DNA of 57,500 nt from Adiantum capillus-veneris (GCA_014529385.2 CM043958.1:154252793-154310292); one strand, 5' to 3'. Shown: positions 46,801 to 49,150, numbered from the stretch's first letter. Notes: generated by a model from the letters alone, not told the origin. Program-made: numbers and translations.

Positions 46801-49150
46801 CGCCCCTTTCGTTATTTCTTTATATTGCATCAACTTAGTACAAGTCGGTACTCCAGACTCTGCACCTTCTCCAGGAAGCATGTCCCAGAATGTGCCCATC
46901 GCCTCGTATTTAAAGGCCCTAGTCCCCAAAAGCAGTTTACACGAAAAGCCTTCAAACTCAAAAGCTTCTGGACTCATTAAGTCATTTGTATCTATGTGTA
47001 ATGACCTTTCTAGCGGGTACATGCGATGATAAAAGCGTGCTAAGTTCTAACAACACAAGATCATCAATGGCATGTATATATGGCATGCAATCGAGCACGT
47101 TTGCGATTTCAAGAGGGGGGTATGTCACGAGGACGTGGCAAATGCTAACCTTAGTTGTTGGTTTCTTTCCGATGATTTTTATTTAATTTTTAGGACCCTC
47201 TTTTTGAAGTCACAAATGGCCGAACATTGTATGGCCAGTGTGAAATGGCCGATGGCCGAGAGTTTCACTCGCAGACGGGAAGGCCTTGTCGCCACGAGTT
47301 GGTCGGGCCGACCGGCACTCGAATCCGAGCAATAAAAGGGTGTCTCGGCTCAGTTCGAAGTCATTTAGGCCCCCTCGTTACACTTATAAGTCGGTGGGTA
47401 CTAGGAATTAACTCACAAGAGGCTAAGTGGGCACATGGCCGCTCCTGAGCAAACATGCCAAGCCAGCATGAAGTGGGGGCGCGCAAATCAAGAGAGGAGG
47501 CTGATTTTCACTCATTAAGTGAACTATAGTGTGTGGGTGAGTAGTGGGTGCAAGTTTCACAGCTTTAATGGAAAGCTTTCCTTCTCCCTTGCTTTATGTA
47601 GCGCGATGAATCCGCTCTCGTGCACCTCTCTCCCCCTTTGAATACAGAAATGTCATGCCCCGCTCGAGGGCTTTTCATCTGTATGTATAGTCGTGTGGGT
47701 TCATGCGTGATTGCCGAGGCAAGAGCCTCTTGCACAGAACTAGATTAGCTAGTTGCTAATCCCCCGCACATACAGGTGAATTCGGAGAGATTTCACGCCA
47801 GAAATCTCGTCCGATTCAAAGGCAAGTAGCCCTACAGGTGCGGGAGCTTGAGGACTTGCTACGGATGCAACCGACTCGGGAAACGGTGCCCAAAACAGAG
47901 AAATACAACCTGCTGTGTATTCTTGCAGGTTTAGGGTTTCGATCCTAAACGGTCCCTAATACCCCCACGAGGTCCGTGGACGCGAGAGGACCGCTGTGTG
48001 AATGATCTGGCGCATTTTCAAGGCAAAAAACAGAGAATTCAAATGCTGCAGATTCTCGCCAGGTTTTGCAAAGTGTCCGTATGCGTGAGGAAAGTCACTT
48101 TTTTGCGTGGGGATATTGTCTATGAAGCATCCTAGTACAGTTATGCTGCCAAAATCGGGCCAGAGCGGGTCATTTTCATCCCGGATTATGAGGGACAGCT
48201 CGCAAGAAATCACAGTTTTATTCCCTCTTTGAATACAATAAAAGAGTTACCGAAAGGGTAACGGGAATTGACACGTCAAACACACACGGCTTGGAAGCTA
48301 GAGCACTACCAAGTAGACGCCAACACATGTTGGGCCCAAAGACTGGCGCCAGGTTTTTAGTTGCAAAGTTTCTCTGTGTCCTAAAGTCTAAAGTAAGGTT
48401 TGGGGTGAAAGCCTACGTCTACCGCCCTACGGGCCGGTTTCAGCAAGACATGTGAGGTGATACACAAAATAAAATAAAAAGGCCCTAGATGGTGGTAGAC
48501 AAAATGAAACAGAGAAGGCTCCAGCTAGAGCACTTGATATATGTGGGAGCTAGCTTCCTTATTGCTGCATATGATCCTTGTGGTTGTATGTGAAGACTGT
48601 CTGCCCACTTGGAGTTAGTAACACTGTTGTGCCTATCTCAAAACTTGAGTCACACAAAGTCCAGCAATAATCCTGCTATCATGGTTGGCTTTCCTTCATT
48701 AGCATGAGTTTAGTCCATGGATCATGACAAATAGTATCCGAGCTCTGGGACAGGCAGGCTCTGAGCAATGTCTTCAGCATTGGATCATTTCTTTGAGCTT
48801 AAAGCGGAGGATAGAGCCTATGGGAAGCGGATTTAGTTTTTCTTGTGAGGACTTTTGCAAGGCTTTTGACATGCACAACTTATGAATAGACTACATATAT
48901 TGGGAGTTCTACCTGTAGTCACGGGAGAACGTGACCATAGGAATAAACATAAAGAAGTAATGTGAGGACACTAGGAAGGGATTATTTGAGTTGCTACCTT
49001 GTGGGCTGAACTTTGTCACCAACATTTAAGATTCCCCAATTCAAATGCTGAAGCACACAAAAAAAAAATTGGCAAGTACTACTGAAAAGGAAAGACTCAC
49101 CACATGAGTAACTCCATCACCAGAATCTACCACCAAACCAGTTAAAAGTC
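2100..49150 (-). CDS. ARP2: Actin-related protein 2, seven internal exons of a transposon-expanded gene
   Basis: ARP2 is the actin-like subunit of the Arp2/3 complex, which nucleates branched actin filaments in the cytoplasm; in plants the complex shapes tip-growing and lobed cells. Seven minus-strand exons (join of 49101-49150, 13634-13737, 13060-13128, 12901-12964, 12747-12815, 2343-2426, 2100-2158) read without frameshift or stop for about 166 codons. Diagnostic stretches are [12 protein letters not shown] (phosphate-binding loop), [62 protein letters not shown] and [14 protein letters not shown]. [13 protein letters not shown] separates ARP2 from conventional actin. Family proteins are about 390 residues, so this is roughly the third and fourth subdomains and their surroundings. 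First and last exons are missing from the window. All introns are GT-AG. Two introns, 35,363 and 10,320 bp, are packed with transposons, yet the exons remain intact, which argues for a functional gene rather than a pseudogene. Confidence 0.94.
2343..2426 (-). CDS. ARP2: ARP2 exon ([17 protein letters not shown]...)
   Basis: 84 nt in phase 0, acceptor CAACAG and donor GTAAGG. It encodes [20 protein letters not shown] and [15 protein letters not shown] followed by [10 protein letters not shown] in the next exon matches the order in known ARP2 proteins. Confidence 0.93.
2505..2600 (+). mobile_element. Short retroposon-like piece sharing the LINE 3' tail (SINE or LINE fragment)
   Basis: Between a small CT-rich run (about 2500-2514) and a CTT/CT microsatellite lies about 90 bp ending AGGTCTCTTGGGATAG then GACGTTAAAATA. 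This resembles the 3' end of the local LINE family (GGTCTCATAGG ... GACGTTAATATAAC). GAGTTCAACTC near 2528 looks like a degenerate Pol III B box, so this may be a SINE that borrows the LINE tail, or simply a diverged LINE end. No A box is visible. Confidence 0.4.
2596..2701 (+). repeat. (CTT)n(CT)n microsatellite at the 5' border of LINE L1a
   Basis: CTT repeats to about 2631, then about 35 uninterrupted CT units to 2701. LINE sequence starts immediately after. It creates artefact SLSLSL/RERERE frames. Confidence 0.97.
3230..4098 (+). pseudogene. LINE L1a ORF1 (coiled-coil, nucleic-acid chaperone-like), broken
   Basis: The first frame from ATG 3230 runs to a TGA at 3686-3688 and is dominated by a heptad-rich coiled coil (about residues 25-150: [20 protein letters not shown] and similar). 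The second frame (about 3712-4017) reads [20 protein letters not shown] and later [11 protein letters not shown], an arrangement like the RRM-type domain of LINE ORF1 proteins. A TAG at 4015-4017 then interrupts a frame that continues to TGA 4096-4098, overlapping the first possible ORF2 ATG (ATGA). So one frameshift near 3690 and one nonsense codon break it. An inverted fragment of the same ORF lies at 8108-8310. ORF1p-type function (RNA binding in the retrotransposition particle) is from family knowledge. Confidence 0.8.
4095..7503 (+). pseudogene. LINE L1a ORF2: endonuclease, reverse transcriptase, C-terminal zinc finger; broken
   Basis: The APE-type endonuclease shows [10 protein letters not shown] (from about 4129), SETHQ (after a frameshift near 4205) and VDHALVSM (about 4540), the usual N, E and DH motifs. 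The reverse transcriptase (about 5130-5890) shows [20 protein letters not shown] (motif A), [10 protein letters not shown] (motif B) and [12 protein letters not shown] (motif C, catalytic DD). A double frameshift around 5795-5850 separates motifs B and C. In-frame stops lie at 6227-6229 and 6689-6691. The C-terminus has [18 protein letters not shown], a Cys/His finger typical of LINE ORF2. A 40 bp triplication (7172-7291) shifts the frame and stops it at 7220-7222, although a basic C-terminal tail can still be read to TAG at 7501-7503 from the third unit. ORF2 nicks target DNA and primes reverse transcription there (family knowledge). Confidence 0.88.
7172..7291 (+). repeat. 40 bp tandem repeat, three units, inside LINE ORF2
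   Basis: Units at 7172-7211, 7212-7251 and 7252-7291 each begin GCTGCCACT and contain GGAGTTACTACCACA. Units differ at only a few bases. Because 40 is not a multiple of 3, each extra unit changes the reading frame; the first unit is in frame with upstream ORF2 and the third with the downstream tail. Confidence 0.95.
7690..7801 (+). repeat. (CATTT)n LINE tail followed by (CT)n microsatellite
   Basis: The LINE 3' end shows repeated CATTT units (7690-7711) that pass through CTCTTT into about 42 CT units (about 7717-7801). The next LINE piece begins at 7802, so this tract is both the 3' border of L1a and the 5' border of L1b. Confidence 0.95.
7802..8107 (+). mobile_element. LINE L1b: 5'-truncated 3' fragment
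   Basis: Starts directly after the CT tract and aligns with the last part of L1a from about 7312: GATCCAGACGGCCACG, then the 3' UTR words GGTCTCATAGGTCATTTTGG and GATGTTAATATAACATTTC. It ends in a short CT run and about ten C residues (8088-8107). Only the end of the ORF2 tail and the UTR are present. Confidence 0.85.
8108..8960 (+). mobile_element. LINE L1c: 5'-inverted, internally deleted copy
   Basis: The left part (about 8108-8310) reads on the minus strand as ORF1: [20 protein letters not shown] and RFPSMEAK, parallel to the L1a ORF1 second domain. The right part (about 8311-8960) reads on the plus strand as ORF2 from RDMEKPL-like sequence ([20 protein letters not shown]) through [14 protein letters not shown] and [20 protein letters not shown]. 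Everything between ORF1 and late ORF2 is missing. This head-to-head structure is what twin priming during LINE integration produces. The right end runs into LTR-D0 sequence near 8960. Confidence 0.85.
8965..9498 (-). mobile_element. LTR-D0: 3' LTR of a minus-strand Ty3 element
   Basis: Read on the minus strand it starts TGTCACAAACTAATGACG at 9498 and contains the family-D block GAAATACCGAAAGGGGCGCC (around 9080-9110). The inner end near 8965 is uncertain because it abuts LINE L1c. The polypurine tract lies just outside at 9499-9514. Confidence 0.75.
9499..9514 (-). promoter_or_regulatory. Polypurine tract of Ty3-D0
   Basis: Minus-strand CTTTTAAGAGGGGGTA immediately precedes TGTCACAAAC, the expected position for the plus-strand primer of an LTR retrotransposon. 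Confidence 0.8.
9515..10084 (-). other. Non-coding 3' internal region of Ty3-D0
   Basis: Lies between the pol remnant and the polypurine tract. No coding similarity seen. A second purine-rich run (plus-strand CCCCCCTCTTGTGC near 10013) could be an older tract. Confidence 0.5.
10085..10715 (-). pseudogene. Ty3-D0 pol remnant: integrase C-terminus (GPF module) and chromodomain
   Basis: Minus-strand translation shows [59 protein letters not shown], and then a chromodomain with [20 protein letters not shown]. The order and wording match the intact pol of Ty3-B at 29290-29730. Frameshifts (for example an extra T in an 8-base run near 10460) and a stop disrupt it. In chromoviruses this domain tethers integrase to chromatin marks (family knowledge). 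The 5' part of the element is lost at about 10720, where LINE L2a begins. Confidence 0.85.
10733..12682 (+). mobile_element. LINE L2a: 5'-truncated LINE with RT zinc-finger C-terminus
   Basis: A different LINE subtype from L1a. From 10733 it reads [20 protein letters not shown] (RT motif B) and [13 protein letters not shown] (motif C with the catalytic DD) to a stop at 11045. A second frame (11075-11557) and its shadow carry the zf-RVT-like region ([18 protein letters not shown] and [12 protein letters not shown]). More fragments continue to about 12079. The 3' UTR ends GGTCTCATGG ... CAGACGTAAACATTCATTTC (12628-12682), close to the L1a tail, so both subtypes share 3'-end signals. Here the tail is not followed by a CT tract. 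It ends about 65 bp from an ARP2 splice donor. Confidence 0.8.
12683..12746 (-). other. ARP2 intron sequence next to exon donor
   Basis: About 64 bp of host intron between the LINE L2a tail and the ARP2 donor GTAAGT (complement at 12741-12746). Confidence 0.7.
12747..12815 (-). CDS. ARP2: ARP2 exon ([14 protein letters not shown]...)
   Basis: 69 nt in phase 0, acceptor GAGCAG and donor GTAAGT. It encodes [20 protein letters not shown] followed by FNP, the most diagnostic ARP2 segment in the window. The downstream intron (2427-12746) has been invaded by LINEs and a Ty3 remnant; a LINE 3' tail ends only about 65 bp from the donor site. Confidence 0.96.
12901..12964 (-). CDS. ARP2: ARP2 exon ([21 protein letters not shown])
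   Basis: 64 nt, acceptor ATGCAG and donor GTCAGC. It encodes [18 protein letters not shown] then QYT. The YDYKRE stretch is the plant-type version of this ARP2 region. The introns on either side are 95 and 85 bp. Confidence 0.93.
13060..13128 (-). CDS. ARP2: ARP2 exon ([17 protein letters not shown]...)
   Basis: 69 nt, acceptor CTACAG and donor GTCAGG. It encodes [20 protein letters not shown] and YV, ending with two bases of a serine codon. GYAFN and ADFETVR are typical of ARP2 rather than actin. The preceding intron is 505 bp. Confidence 0.94.
13634..13737 (-). CDS. ARP2: ARP2 exon ([11 protein letters not shown] ... LLLRRG)
   Basis: 104 nt, acceptor TGCACAG and donor GTGAGT. It encodes [11 protein letters not shown] followed by [17 protein letters not shown], ending with two bases of the glycine codon of RRGYAF. 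VAGRxITxYL is the conserved helix shared by actins and ARP2. Confidence 0.93.
13738..13870 (-). other. Host intron sequence at the 3' end of the 35 kb ARP2 intron
   Basis: Contains the acceptor TGCACAG of the exon ending at 13737 and pyrimidine-rich intron sequence on the minus strand. No transposon similarity seen until about 13871. Confidence 0.6.
13871..14063 (-). pseudogene. Start of a family-D leader/gag-like ORF, truncated
   Basis: Follows a primer-binding site on the minus strand. The frame reads [20 protein letters not shown]; a parallel upstream leader [13 protein letters not shown] recurs as [13 protein letters not shown] in element D2 (about 46560). No known domain recognised. Sequence similarity to family D stops near 13870. 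Confidence 0.5.
14064..14075 (-). promoter_or_regulatory. Primer-binding site, tRNA-iMet type (LTR-D1)
   Basis: Minus-strand TGGTATCAGAGC directly after the LTR end; this is the usual initiator-Met tRNA primer site of plant LTR retrotransposons. Confidence 0.9.
14077..14780 (-). mobile_element. LTR-D1 (704 bp)
   Basis: On the minus strand it runs from TGTCATAAACC (14780) to CCTGTTTACA (14077) and includes ATAAAGAAATACC and a GGTTTGGGGCC block. It carries a TG microsatellite (about 14527-14550). It is unusual in having a primer-binding site on its inner side and, on the outer side (14781-14800), a purine-rich stretch resembling the polypurine tract of other D elements. Confidence 0.8.
14574..15540 (+). 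repeat. D block, copy 1: mirror-like LTR-D composite
   Basis: Begins TGATGCCCCTAGGC and is nearly collinear with 22424-23223 plus 31616-31790. Its left part (to 14780) is LTR-D in minus orientation. Its right part (about 14990-15540) reads as LTR-D in plus orientation (TGTCAAGCCACTCAAGACCC, later ATAAAGAAATATTGAAAG). Between them lies a spacer with another piece (AATACCAAAAGGGGCACC) and a CT run. The word AAGGG at 15357-15361 is the uninterrupted equivalent of the site where Ty3-B inserted in copy 3. Confidence 0.75.
15541..19138. other. Long non-coding repeat segment, unit 1
   Basis: No coding similarity. It shares words and order with 20430-22400: GTGTGTGTAGCAG near its start, ATCAGTTGTTATCCATGTC (15953 and 20771), and a TATA-like CACCTTATATAA near 18372 matching CACCTTAGTTTATATA near 22112. 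This suggests two diverged copies of one non-coding unit, perhaps long LTRs. It ends in TG microsatellites (19058-19078 and 19127-19139). I see nothing else in it beyond the hexamer repeat listed below. Confidence 0.5.
17245..17290 (+). repeat. (AGAGCC)n hexanucleotide repeat
   Basis: About seven units of AGAGCC with slight variation, inside the non-coding unit. Confidence 0.9.
19139..19322 (+). repeat. D block, copy 2 (truncated)
   Basis: Starts TGATGCCCCTAGGC directly after a TG tract, exactly as copies 1 and 3, and follows them to CTTCAATGGCTT at 19322. There it breaks into unrelated sequence containing the end of the unknown ORF. Confidence 0.85.
19274..20157 (-). pseudogene. Unrecognised ORF, ~290 codons in two frames joined at an A run
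   Basis: I do not recognise this protein. The first frame starts ATG 20157 ([17 protein letters not shown]), is basic ([13 protein letters not shown]) and ends at TAA in GCAAGAAAAAGTAA near 20000. The second frame is open from there to 19274 and is leucine-rich and largely helical-looking, with [32 protein letters not shown] and [18 protein letters not shown]. The two join by a -1 shift in the A run, so either one base was lost or gained or there is real frameshifting. The last 17 or so residues are read from LTR-D sequence, so the original C-terminus is lost. It sits between two copies of a long non-coding repeat, the position of an internal gene of a non-autonomous LTR element. Candidates are a divergent gag, an old viral capsid-type gene or a captured host exon set; none is supported by a motif I can name. 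Confidence 0.5.
20158..20429. other. Non-coding leader upstream of the unknown ORF
   Basis: On the minus strand this lies between the repeat segment (ending near 20430) and the ORF start. No motif recognised; no clear tRNA primer site found. Confidence 0.4.
20430..22423. other. Long non-coding repeat segment, unit 2
   Basis: Diverged, shorter counterpart of 15629-19138. It contains four recurrences of CTTACCT followed by CA/GCA/TCA (near 20697, 20967, 21198 and 21317), hinting at internal subrepeats of about 120-270 bp. It ends with a G run (22362-22372) and a TG microsatellite (22400-22425). No coding similarity. Confidence 0.5.
22424..23223 (+). repeat. D block, copy 3 (left part, interrupted by Ty3-B)
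   Basis: Collinear with copy 1 (14574-15361), with a longer CT tract (22799-22844). It stops at AAGGG (23219-23223), where Ty3-B begins, and resumes at 31611. Confidence 0.9.
23219..23223 (+). other. Target-site duplication AAGGG, left
   Basis: Immediately precedes TGTCACC of the 5' LTR; identical to 31611-31615. Confidence 0.95.
23224..24766 (+). mobile_element. Ty3-B 5' LTR (1543 bp)
   Basis: TGTCACCAGG...GGCCGGTTATA. Contains AATAAAGAAATACC (24590-24604), a possible polyadenylation signal, followed by the GGGGCGCCAGTCTTTGGGGC block shared with families C and D. A 139-codon open frame (23566-23985) is also open in the 3' LTR, but I regard it as incidental. Confidence 0.95.
24767..24784 (+). 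promoter_or_regulatory. Candidate primer-binding site, not iMet type
   Basis: TGGTTCCATCGACGGGAT follows the LTR with no gap. It is not the usual TGGTATCAGAGC. From memory its pattern is closest to a site for a tRNA-Glu-like 3' end, but I cannot align it to tRNA genes here. Ty3-C carries TGGTTCTGTCATCGGGA in the same place (33342). Confidence 0.6.
24813..25880 (+). pseudogene. Ty3-B gag, degraded
   Basis: Gag forms the capsid of the virus-like particle. The capsid signature is clear in the frame 25113-25880: [36 protein letters not shown] and [15 protein letters not shown]. An in-frame TGA (25098-25100) and TAA (25878-25880) interrupt this frame, and the N-terminal part (24840-24980, [20 protein letters not shown]) is in another frame. 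The frame continues through the TAA without shift into the pol ORF ([13 protein letters not shown]...), so gag and pol were probably one polyprotein frame or separated only by that stop. Confidence 0.88.
25881..29759 (+). CDS. Ty3-B pol polyprotein: zinc knuckle, protease, RT, RNase H, integrase, chromodomain
   Basis: Open for 1290 codons counted from 25887 (no true ATG there; it continues the gag frame). Order: zinc knuckle [14 protein letters not shown] at residues 124-137, whose last cysteine is a serine (AGC); protease [12 protein letters not shown] with D195; reverse transcriptase from W433 with catalytic FFDD at 534-537; RNase H starting near D683 ([13 protein letters not shown]); integrase HHCC zinc domain ([12 protein letters not shown] ... 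CLVCQ), catalytic D-D-E in [17 protein letters not shown] and [12 protein letters not shown] module (MRYYGPFQI); chromodomain [20 protein letters not shown] near the C-terminus. This is the Ty3 chromovirus plan at normal length. The enzyme set copies and integrates the element (family knowledge). No frameshift is visible, in contrast to gag. Confidence 0.96.
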   Translation, partial: RFVSLSEQIEKYCCKLPKKIKDYCTKTIVMNMFQLIENARVASNLSKGDSDGFNSHKKGSQGKQFSAKGNVAAKPSEPPTKKPSTKEGDTSKKQSKSSSERGQGQKRHFSGKTFQERKALRDAKKCYICEQEGHFANESPQKKSQDKDDKSDHKGKKPKPSARLVPDLIGDQSNTDATELCRAWGKVRDQTVLVFFDPGARANFISPELASKLGIRAEEMGMTGEAGLACPRHSEPVTPILGKLRLHIQSYVDAEEFHIMLLEGCDVLLGIPWCYRLHATADIYNKKITLVHRGKTHVLDVKLKGESVPVVSASTISSVIKNHLSAYLIFAKEVPQVVSNLSTLDKDRSTFLSGFSDCFSDSLQGELPPERPEDHTIDLVPGSSPPNRPPYRVSAAQQKEIMGQVNELLEKGLIQPSSSPFCSPVLLVQKKDGSWCMCIDYRAFNKNTIKNRFPIPRIDDILDRLEGASLFTRIDLKSGYHQIRIRPEDVHKTAFRTTFDLYEFLVMPFGLTNALATFNRMMDRIFRPHRNFVGTFFDDMIVYSKSKEEHRDHLPAVFNELRKKRLLINAKKSELFLQEIHFLGHIVSKDGVRMDPAKVEAIRSWLDFKSVHDIQSFLGLCSYYRRFIRNFAEIASPLHALQGKGVTFKWTAKEILAFKHLKEKLTSDPVIILPDLSKPFVVQCDACGHSLGAVLMQNGRVVAYESRILLKTERNLQVYEKELLAVIHALTSWKHYLLGADFVVQTDHQTLRYFLTQTKLSEKHMRWANILSMFHFQIVHVQGKKNVVADALSRKPQISAVSIPYHCELYEMKTQYAEDSDFARIYDQLVDGQHHEHYMLNNDFLMMHGKLCVTKQLRPKILMESHAPPYAGHRGIDATVKGVEAFFYWPALRQDVDTFVRSCLVCQKVKFDRQKQPGLLQPLPILDRPWESIAMDIIFDLPRTQTGNDGIWTIICRFSKQAHFIPVRKKIKPEHMVKIFMSNIFKYHGMPQSIVSDRDPRMTSLFWKALFENMGTTLKFSSSFHPQTDGQSEEANSTVLDLLKCYVSEHKATWEHHLPLVEYAYNNTVHTSTGKAPFEIVEGGKKVPPILQTKDKIFEADKYVQDMDETYRKIKIALEETQANQKKAVDRHRRELVFSLGDWVLLRFEKAKLRKRKGKKRLFPKLNMRYYGPFQISEKISDVAYRLKLPEGWKIHNAFHVSLLRPFVGDVPENMLDEEQPEVEELDEILVPEQILAHKERKVRGKVARRYLVKFKNYPSLDAKWMEESELLDSPQLLQLYREAFQMEPTVT
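29760..30057 (+). other. Ty3-B 3' non-coding internal region
   Basis: Between pol stop and the purine tract; contains GCATGCAAGCGAGGTCGC and no coding similarity. Confidence 0.8.
30055..30068 (+). promoter_or_regulatory. Polypurine tract of Ty3-B
   Basis: TCGAGGGTGGGGTG ends directly at the 3' LTR start (TGTCACC at 30069). Confidence 0.85.
30069..31610 (+). mobile_element. Ty3-B 3' LTR (1542 bp)
   Basis: Same borders as the 5' LTR, with one base missing near 30115 and scattered substitutions. Contains the AATAAAGAAATACC/GGGGCGCC block at about 31433-31465. Confidence 0.95.
31611..31883 (+). repeat. Target duplication AAGGG and right part of D block copy 3
   Basis: AAGGG at 31611-31615, then CCTCTAAATATGTGC continuing the D block exactly as after 15361. 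The plus-oriented LTR-D end (CACGTGGTGCTCG, near 31857-31869) is reached here, further than in copy 1. Confidence 0.88.
31884..33341 (+). mobile_element. LTR-C, 5' LTR of Ty3-C1
   Basis: TGTCACAAGG...CGGGCCGGTTTCA. Contains AATAAAGAAATACCGATAGG (about 33152) and TTTTGGGGCCTACG, the block shared with B and D LTRs. The end GGCCGGTT is also shared with LTR-B, so B and C are sister families. Confidence 0.88.
33342..33358 (+). promoter_or_regulatory. Candidate primer-binding site of Ty3-C1
   Basis: TGGTTCTGTCATCGGGA directly after the LTR; same position and similar pattern as in Ty3-B (24767). Confidence 0.6.
33438..33578 (+). pseudogene. Ty3-C1 gag N-terminus
   Basis: From ATG 33438: [20 protein letters not shown] then a one-base shift into [14 protein letters not shown]. 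The homologous start at 55536-55738 reads MEEGSSSQDKQAV and SIPLVDLNAPQ. Ends at the deletion junction with pol. Confidence 0.75.
33573..34014 (+). pseudogene. Ty3-C1 pol end: GPF module and chromodomain
   Basis: [20 protein letters not shown] followed by [11 protein letters not shown], a TAG near 33733, then [20 protein letters not shown] and [20 protein letters not shown]. The junction with gag lies in ATGCGG/ATGCGT, a 5 bp microhomology (compare 44350 in Ty3-C2). Confidence 0.88.
34015..34239 (+). other. Ty3-C1 3' non-coding region and polypurine tract
   Basis: Includes ACATGCGATGATAAAAG and ends TTTCAAGAGGGGTGTA (34224-34239), the purine tract before the 3' LTR. The same arrangement precedes LTR-C at 47123. 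Confidence 0.85.
34240..35405 (+). mobile_element. LTR-C, 3' LTR of Ty3-C1, truncated
   Basis: TGTCACGAGGACGTGGC to CTGCCAAAATT, parallel to 31884 to about 33075. The last ~270 bp of the LTR are missing. Confidence 0.88.
35407..36517 (+). mobile_element. LTR-E: 5' LTR of Ty3-E (boundaries approximate)
   Basis: Starts near TGTCACGTGACACATTC where LTR-C similarity ends, and runs to just before a tRNA-iMet primer site. It has a TATA-like TATATAA at 35716-35722 and a region rich in CAGCGTTTTCAGC-like words (about 35900-36130). A start at TGTTGGGAACTG near 35679 is also possible. No second copy is in the window to fix the ends. Confidence 0.55.
35716..35722 (+). promoter_or_regulatory. TATA-like box in LTR-E
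   Basis: TATATAA in an AT-rich context about 800 bp upstream of the primer site, a plausible core promoter for Ty3-E RNA. Confidence 0.45.
36518..36529 (+). promoter_or_regulatory. Primer-binding site, tRNA-iMet type (Ty3-E)
   Basis: TGGTATCAGAGC, preceded by TTCCGTTT at the presumed LTR end. Confidence 0.92.
36976..38449 (+). pseudogene. Ty3-E gag and protease start, one frameshift
   Basis: The first frame (first ATG 37075; an upstream GTG-initiated reading starts at 36976) has a Gln/Arg-rich helix ([30 protein letters not shown]) and the capsid start [21 protein letters not shown] one-base insertion near 37532 moves the frame; from 37595 it reads [20 protein letters not shown] and [17 protein letters not shown] complete zinc knuckle [14 protein letters not shown] (near 38166) follows an Asn/Gly/Lys-rich linker with NGKNGKNG repeats. 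Protease starts at [14 protein letters not shown]. Gag packages the RNA; the knuckle binds it (family knowledge). Confidence 0.88.
38412..38761 (+). pseudogene. Ty3-E protease C-terminal region
   Basis: Another frame continues the protease: [30 protein letters not shown] and TFDF, the usual end of Ty3 protease before RT. It overlaps the gag frame by about 40 bases through a frameshift and ends at TAG near 38759. Confidence 0.75.
38762..39165 (+). other. Low-complexity spacer of Ty3-E
   Basis: Contains repeated CATGATGATGAG/GATGATTTGG words (38815-38950) and a duplicated GATCTTGGCTC segment (39006 and 39072). Possibly the acidic linker upstream of RT; no intact frame. Confidence 0.5.
39166..39915 (+). 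other. Open frame of ~250 codons, unrecognised, end overlaps LINE fragment
   Basis: Open from a GTG at 39166 with no ATG start of note. It reads [20 protein letters not shown] and [21 protein letters not shown] recognise no domain. The RT expected after Ty3-E protease is absent. From about 39780 the sequence belongs to a minus-strand LINE, so the last 45 or so codons are not original. It may be spacer sequence of the element kept open by chance. Confidence 0.35.
39780..40100 (-). pseudogene. LINE L2b fragment: zf-RVT zinc-binding region
   Basis: Minus-strand frames read [20 protein letters not shown] and [20 protein letters not shown], then [20 protein letters not shown]. This is the Cys/His-rich domain that follows RT in many plant LINEs and resembles the L2a segment near 11330-11420. 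One frameshift lies near 39960. It replaces the expected pol of Ty3-E. Confidence 0.85.
40101..42119. other. Unassigned non-coding stretch
   Basis: AT-rich with a pyrimidine-rich CTCTCCCTC tract (about 40285-40410) and short CG/CA runs (40708-40725). I found no coding similarity, splice-compatible ARP2 exon or recognisable transposon end. Confidence 0.5.
42308..42312 (+). other. Probable target duplication TGAAG, left
   Basis: TGAAG precedes the inverted-repeat element and recurs at 42696-42700. The pol frame would read through KVEAIR at this point, so the duplicated bases are from the target gene. A length of 6-8 bp (GTGAAG/TTGAAG or GGGTGAAG/GGTTGAAG with one mismatch) is also possible. 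Confidence 0.7.
42313..42694. mobile_element. 382 bp inverted-repeat element (MITE-like) inside Ty3-C2 pol
   Basis: Starts CCAAGGTGGAA and ends TTTCCACCTTGG, terminal inverted repeats of about 11 bp. Both arms are rich in GTACGTAC/CGTACGG words (42335-42385 and 42598-42683). The centre has a T run of about 24 (42407-42431) and CGCGCTAGGGGCGC. No ORF. It is absent from the same position of Ty3-B pol (about 27660-27690). Size, TIRs and lack of coding capacity fit a MITE, but I cannot assign a transposase superfamily. Confidence 0.85.
44489..45172 (-). mobile_element. LTR-D2, 3' LTR
   Basis: Minus strand from AGTCACAAACTG (45172, first base changed from T) to the inner end TGTCAAACGACGGGCACC read in plus at 44489. 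Contains a GA tract (44570-44592) and the shared GAAATAACGAAAGGGGCGCC block. The left flank CCAGA (44484-44488) is the likely target duplication, but its partner is lost. Confidence 0.8.
45173..46099 (-). other. D2 internal non-coding region with polypurine tract
   Basis: Purine tract at about 45173-45184 on the minus strand (CTTTCAAGGAGGGA). The adjacent 150 bp (AACTCAAGTTAGCTCAAAAA) recurs after LTR-D3 near 50000. It contains a small direct duplication GAGTTGGCTTCTCCTTTCG (45290 and 45322). No coding similarity. Confidence 0.6.
46100..46560 (-). pseudogene. D2 gag-like ORF fragments, unrecognised
   Basis: Minus-strand frames read [20 protein letters not shown] with [19 protein letters not shown], then in other frames [20 protein letters not shown] and [14 protein letters not shown] before a stop near 46105. 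The position after the primer site suggests gag, but I see no capsid or zinc-knuckle motif. Confidence 0.4.
46628..46639 (-). promoter_or_regulatory. Primer-binding site, iMet type with one change (D2)
   Basis: Minus-strand TGGTATCAGAGA; the last base differs from the usual TGGTATCAGAGC seen at 14064-14075. Confidence 0.85.
46641..46971 (-). mobile_element. LTR-D2, 5' LTR, truncated
   Basis: About the inner half of the LTR, including the GA tract (46719-46742) and the GGGGCGCCAAGGTTTGGGGC block on the minus strand. Similarity stops at 46971, where Ty3-C2 3' sequence resumes. Confidence 0.8.
46972..47122 (+). other. Ty3-C2 3' non-coding region and polypurine tract
   Basis: Parallel to 34090-34239, ending TTTCAAGAGGGGGGTA (47107-47122). 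Confidence 0.85.
47123..48442 (+). mobile_element. LTR-C, 3' LTR of Ty3-C2 (1320 bp)
   Basis: TGTCACGAGGACGTGGC to CGGGCCGGTTTCA. Near its end the usual block is rearranged: AATAAAAGAGTTACCGAAAG at 48237 and, about 95 bp later, CCCAAAGACTGGCGCC, the inverted form of the shared block. Confidence 0.88.
48580..48935 (+). pseudogene. Decayed LINE reverse-transcriptase fragment
   Basis: Degenerate but collinear with L1a RT (about 5300-5660): CACTTGGAGTTAG ... TGTGCCTATCT ... CAGGCAGGCTCTGAGCAATG, then CKAFDM around 48858 (RT motif A) and a VLP-like word as in MGVPTEL. All frames are broken. Confidence 0.6.
48936..49100 (-). other. ARP2 intron sequence next to exon donor
   Basis: Host intron between the LINE remnant and donor GTGAGT (complement 49095-49100). 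No other feature seen. Confidence 0.6.
49101..49150 (-). CDS. ARP2: ARP2 exon ([17 protein letters not shown])
   Basis: A 50-nt exon with acceptor GGGCAG and donor GTGAGT. It encodes the end of the GLLTG strand and DSGDGVTHV, the second phosphate-binding loop of the actin fold. It ends in phase 0 and joins VPVVDG of the next exon, 35.4 kb away. Its first two bases complete a glycine codon begun by an upstream exon that I could not find in the window. Confidence 0.9.
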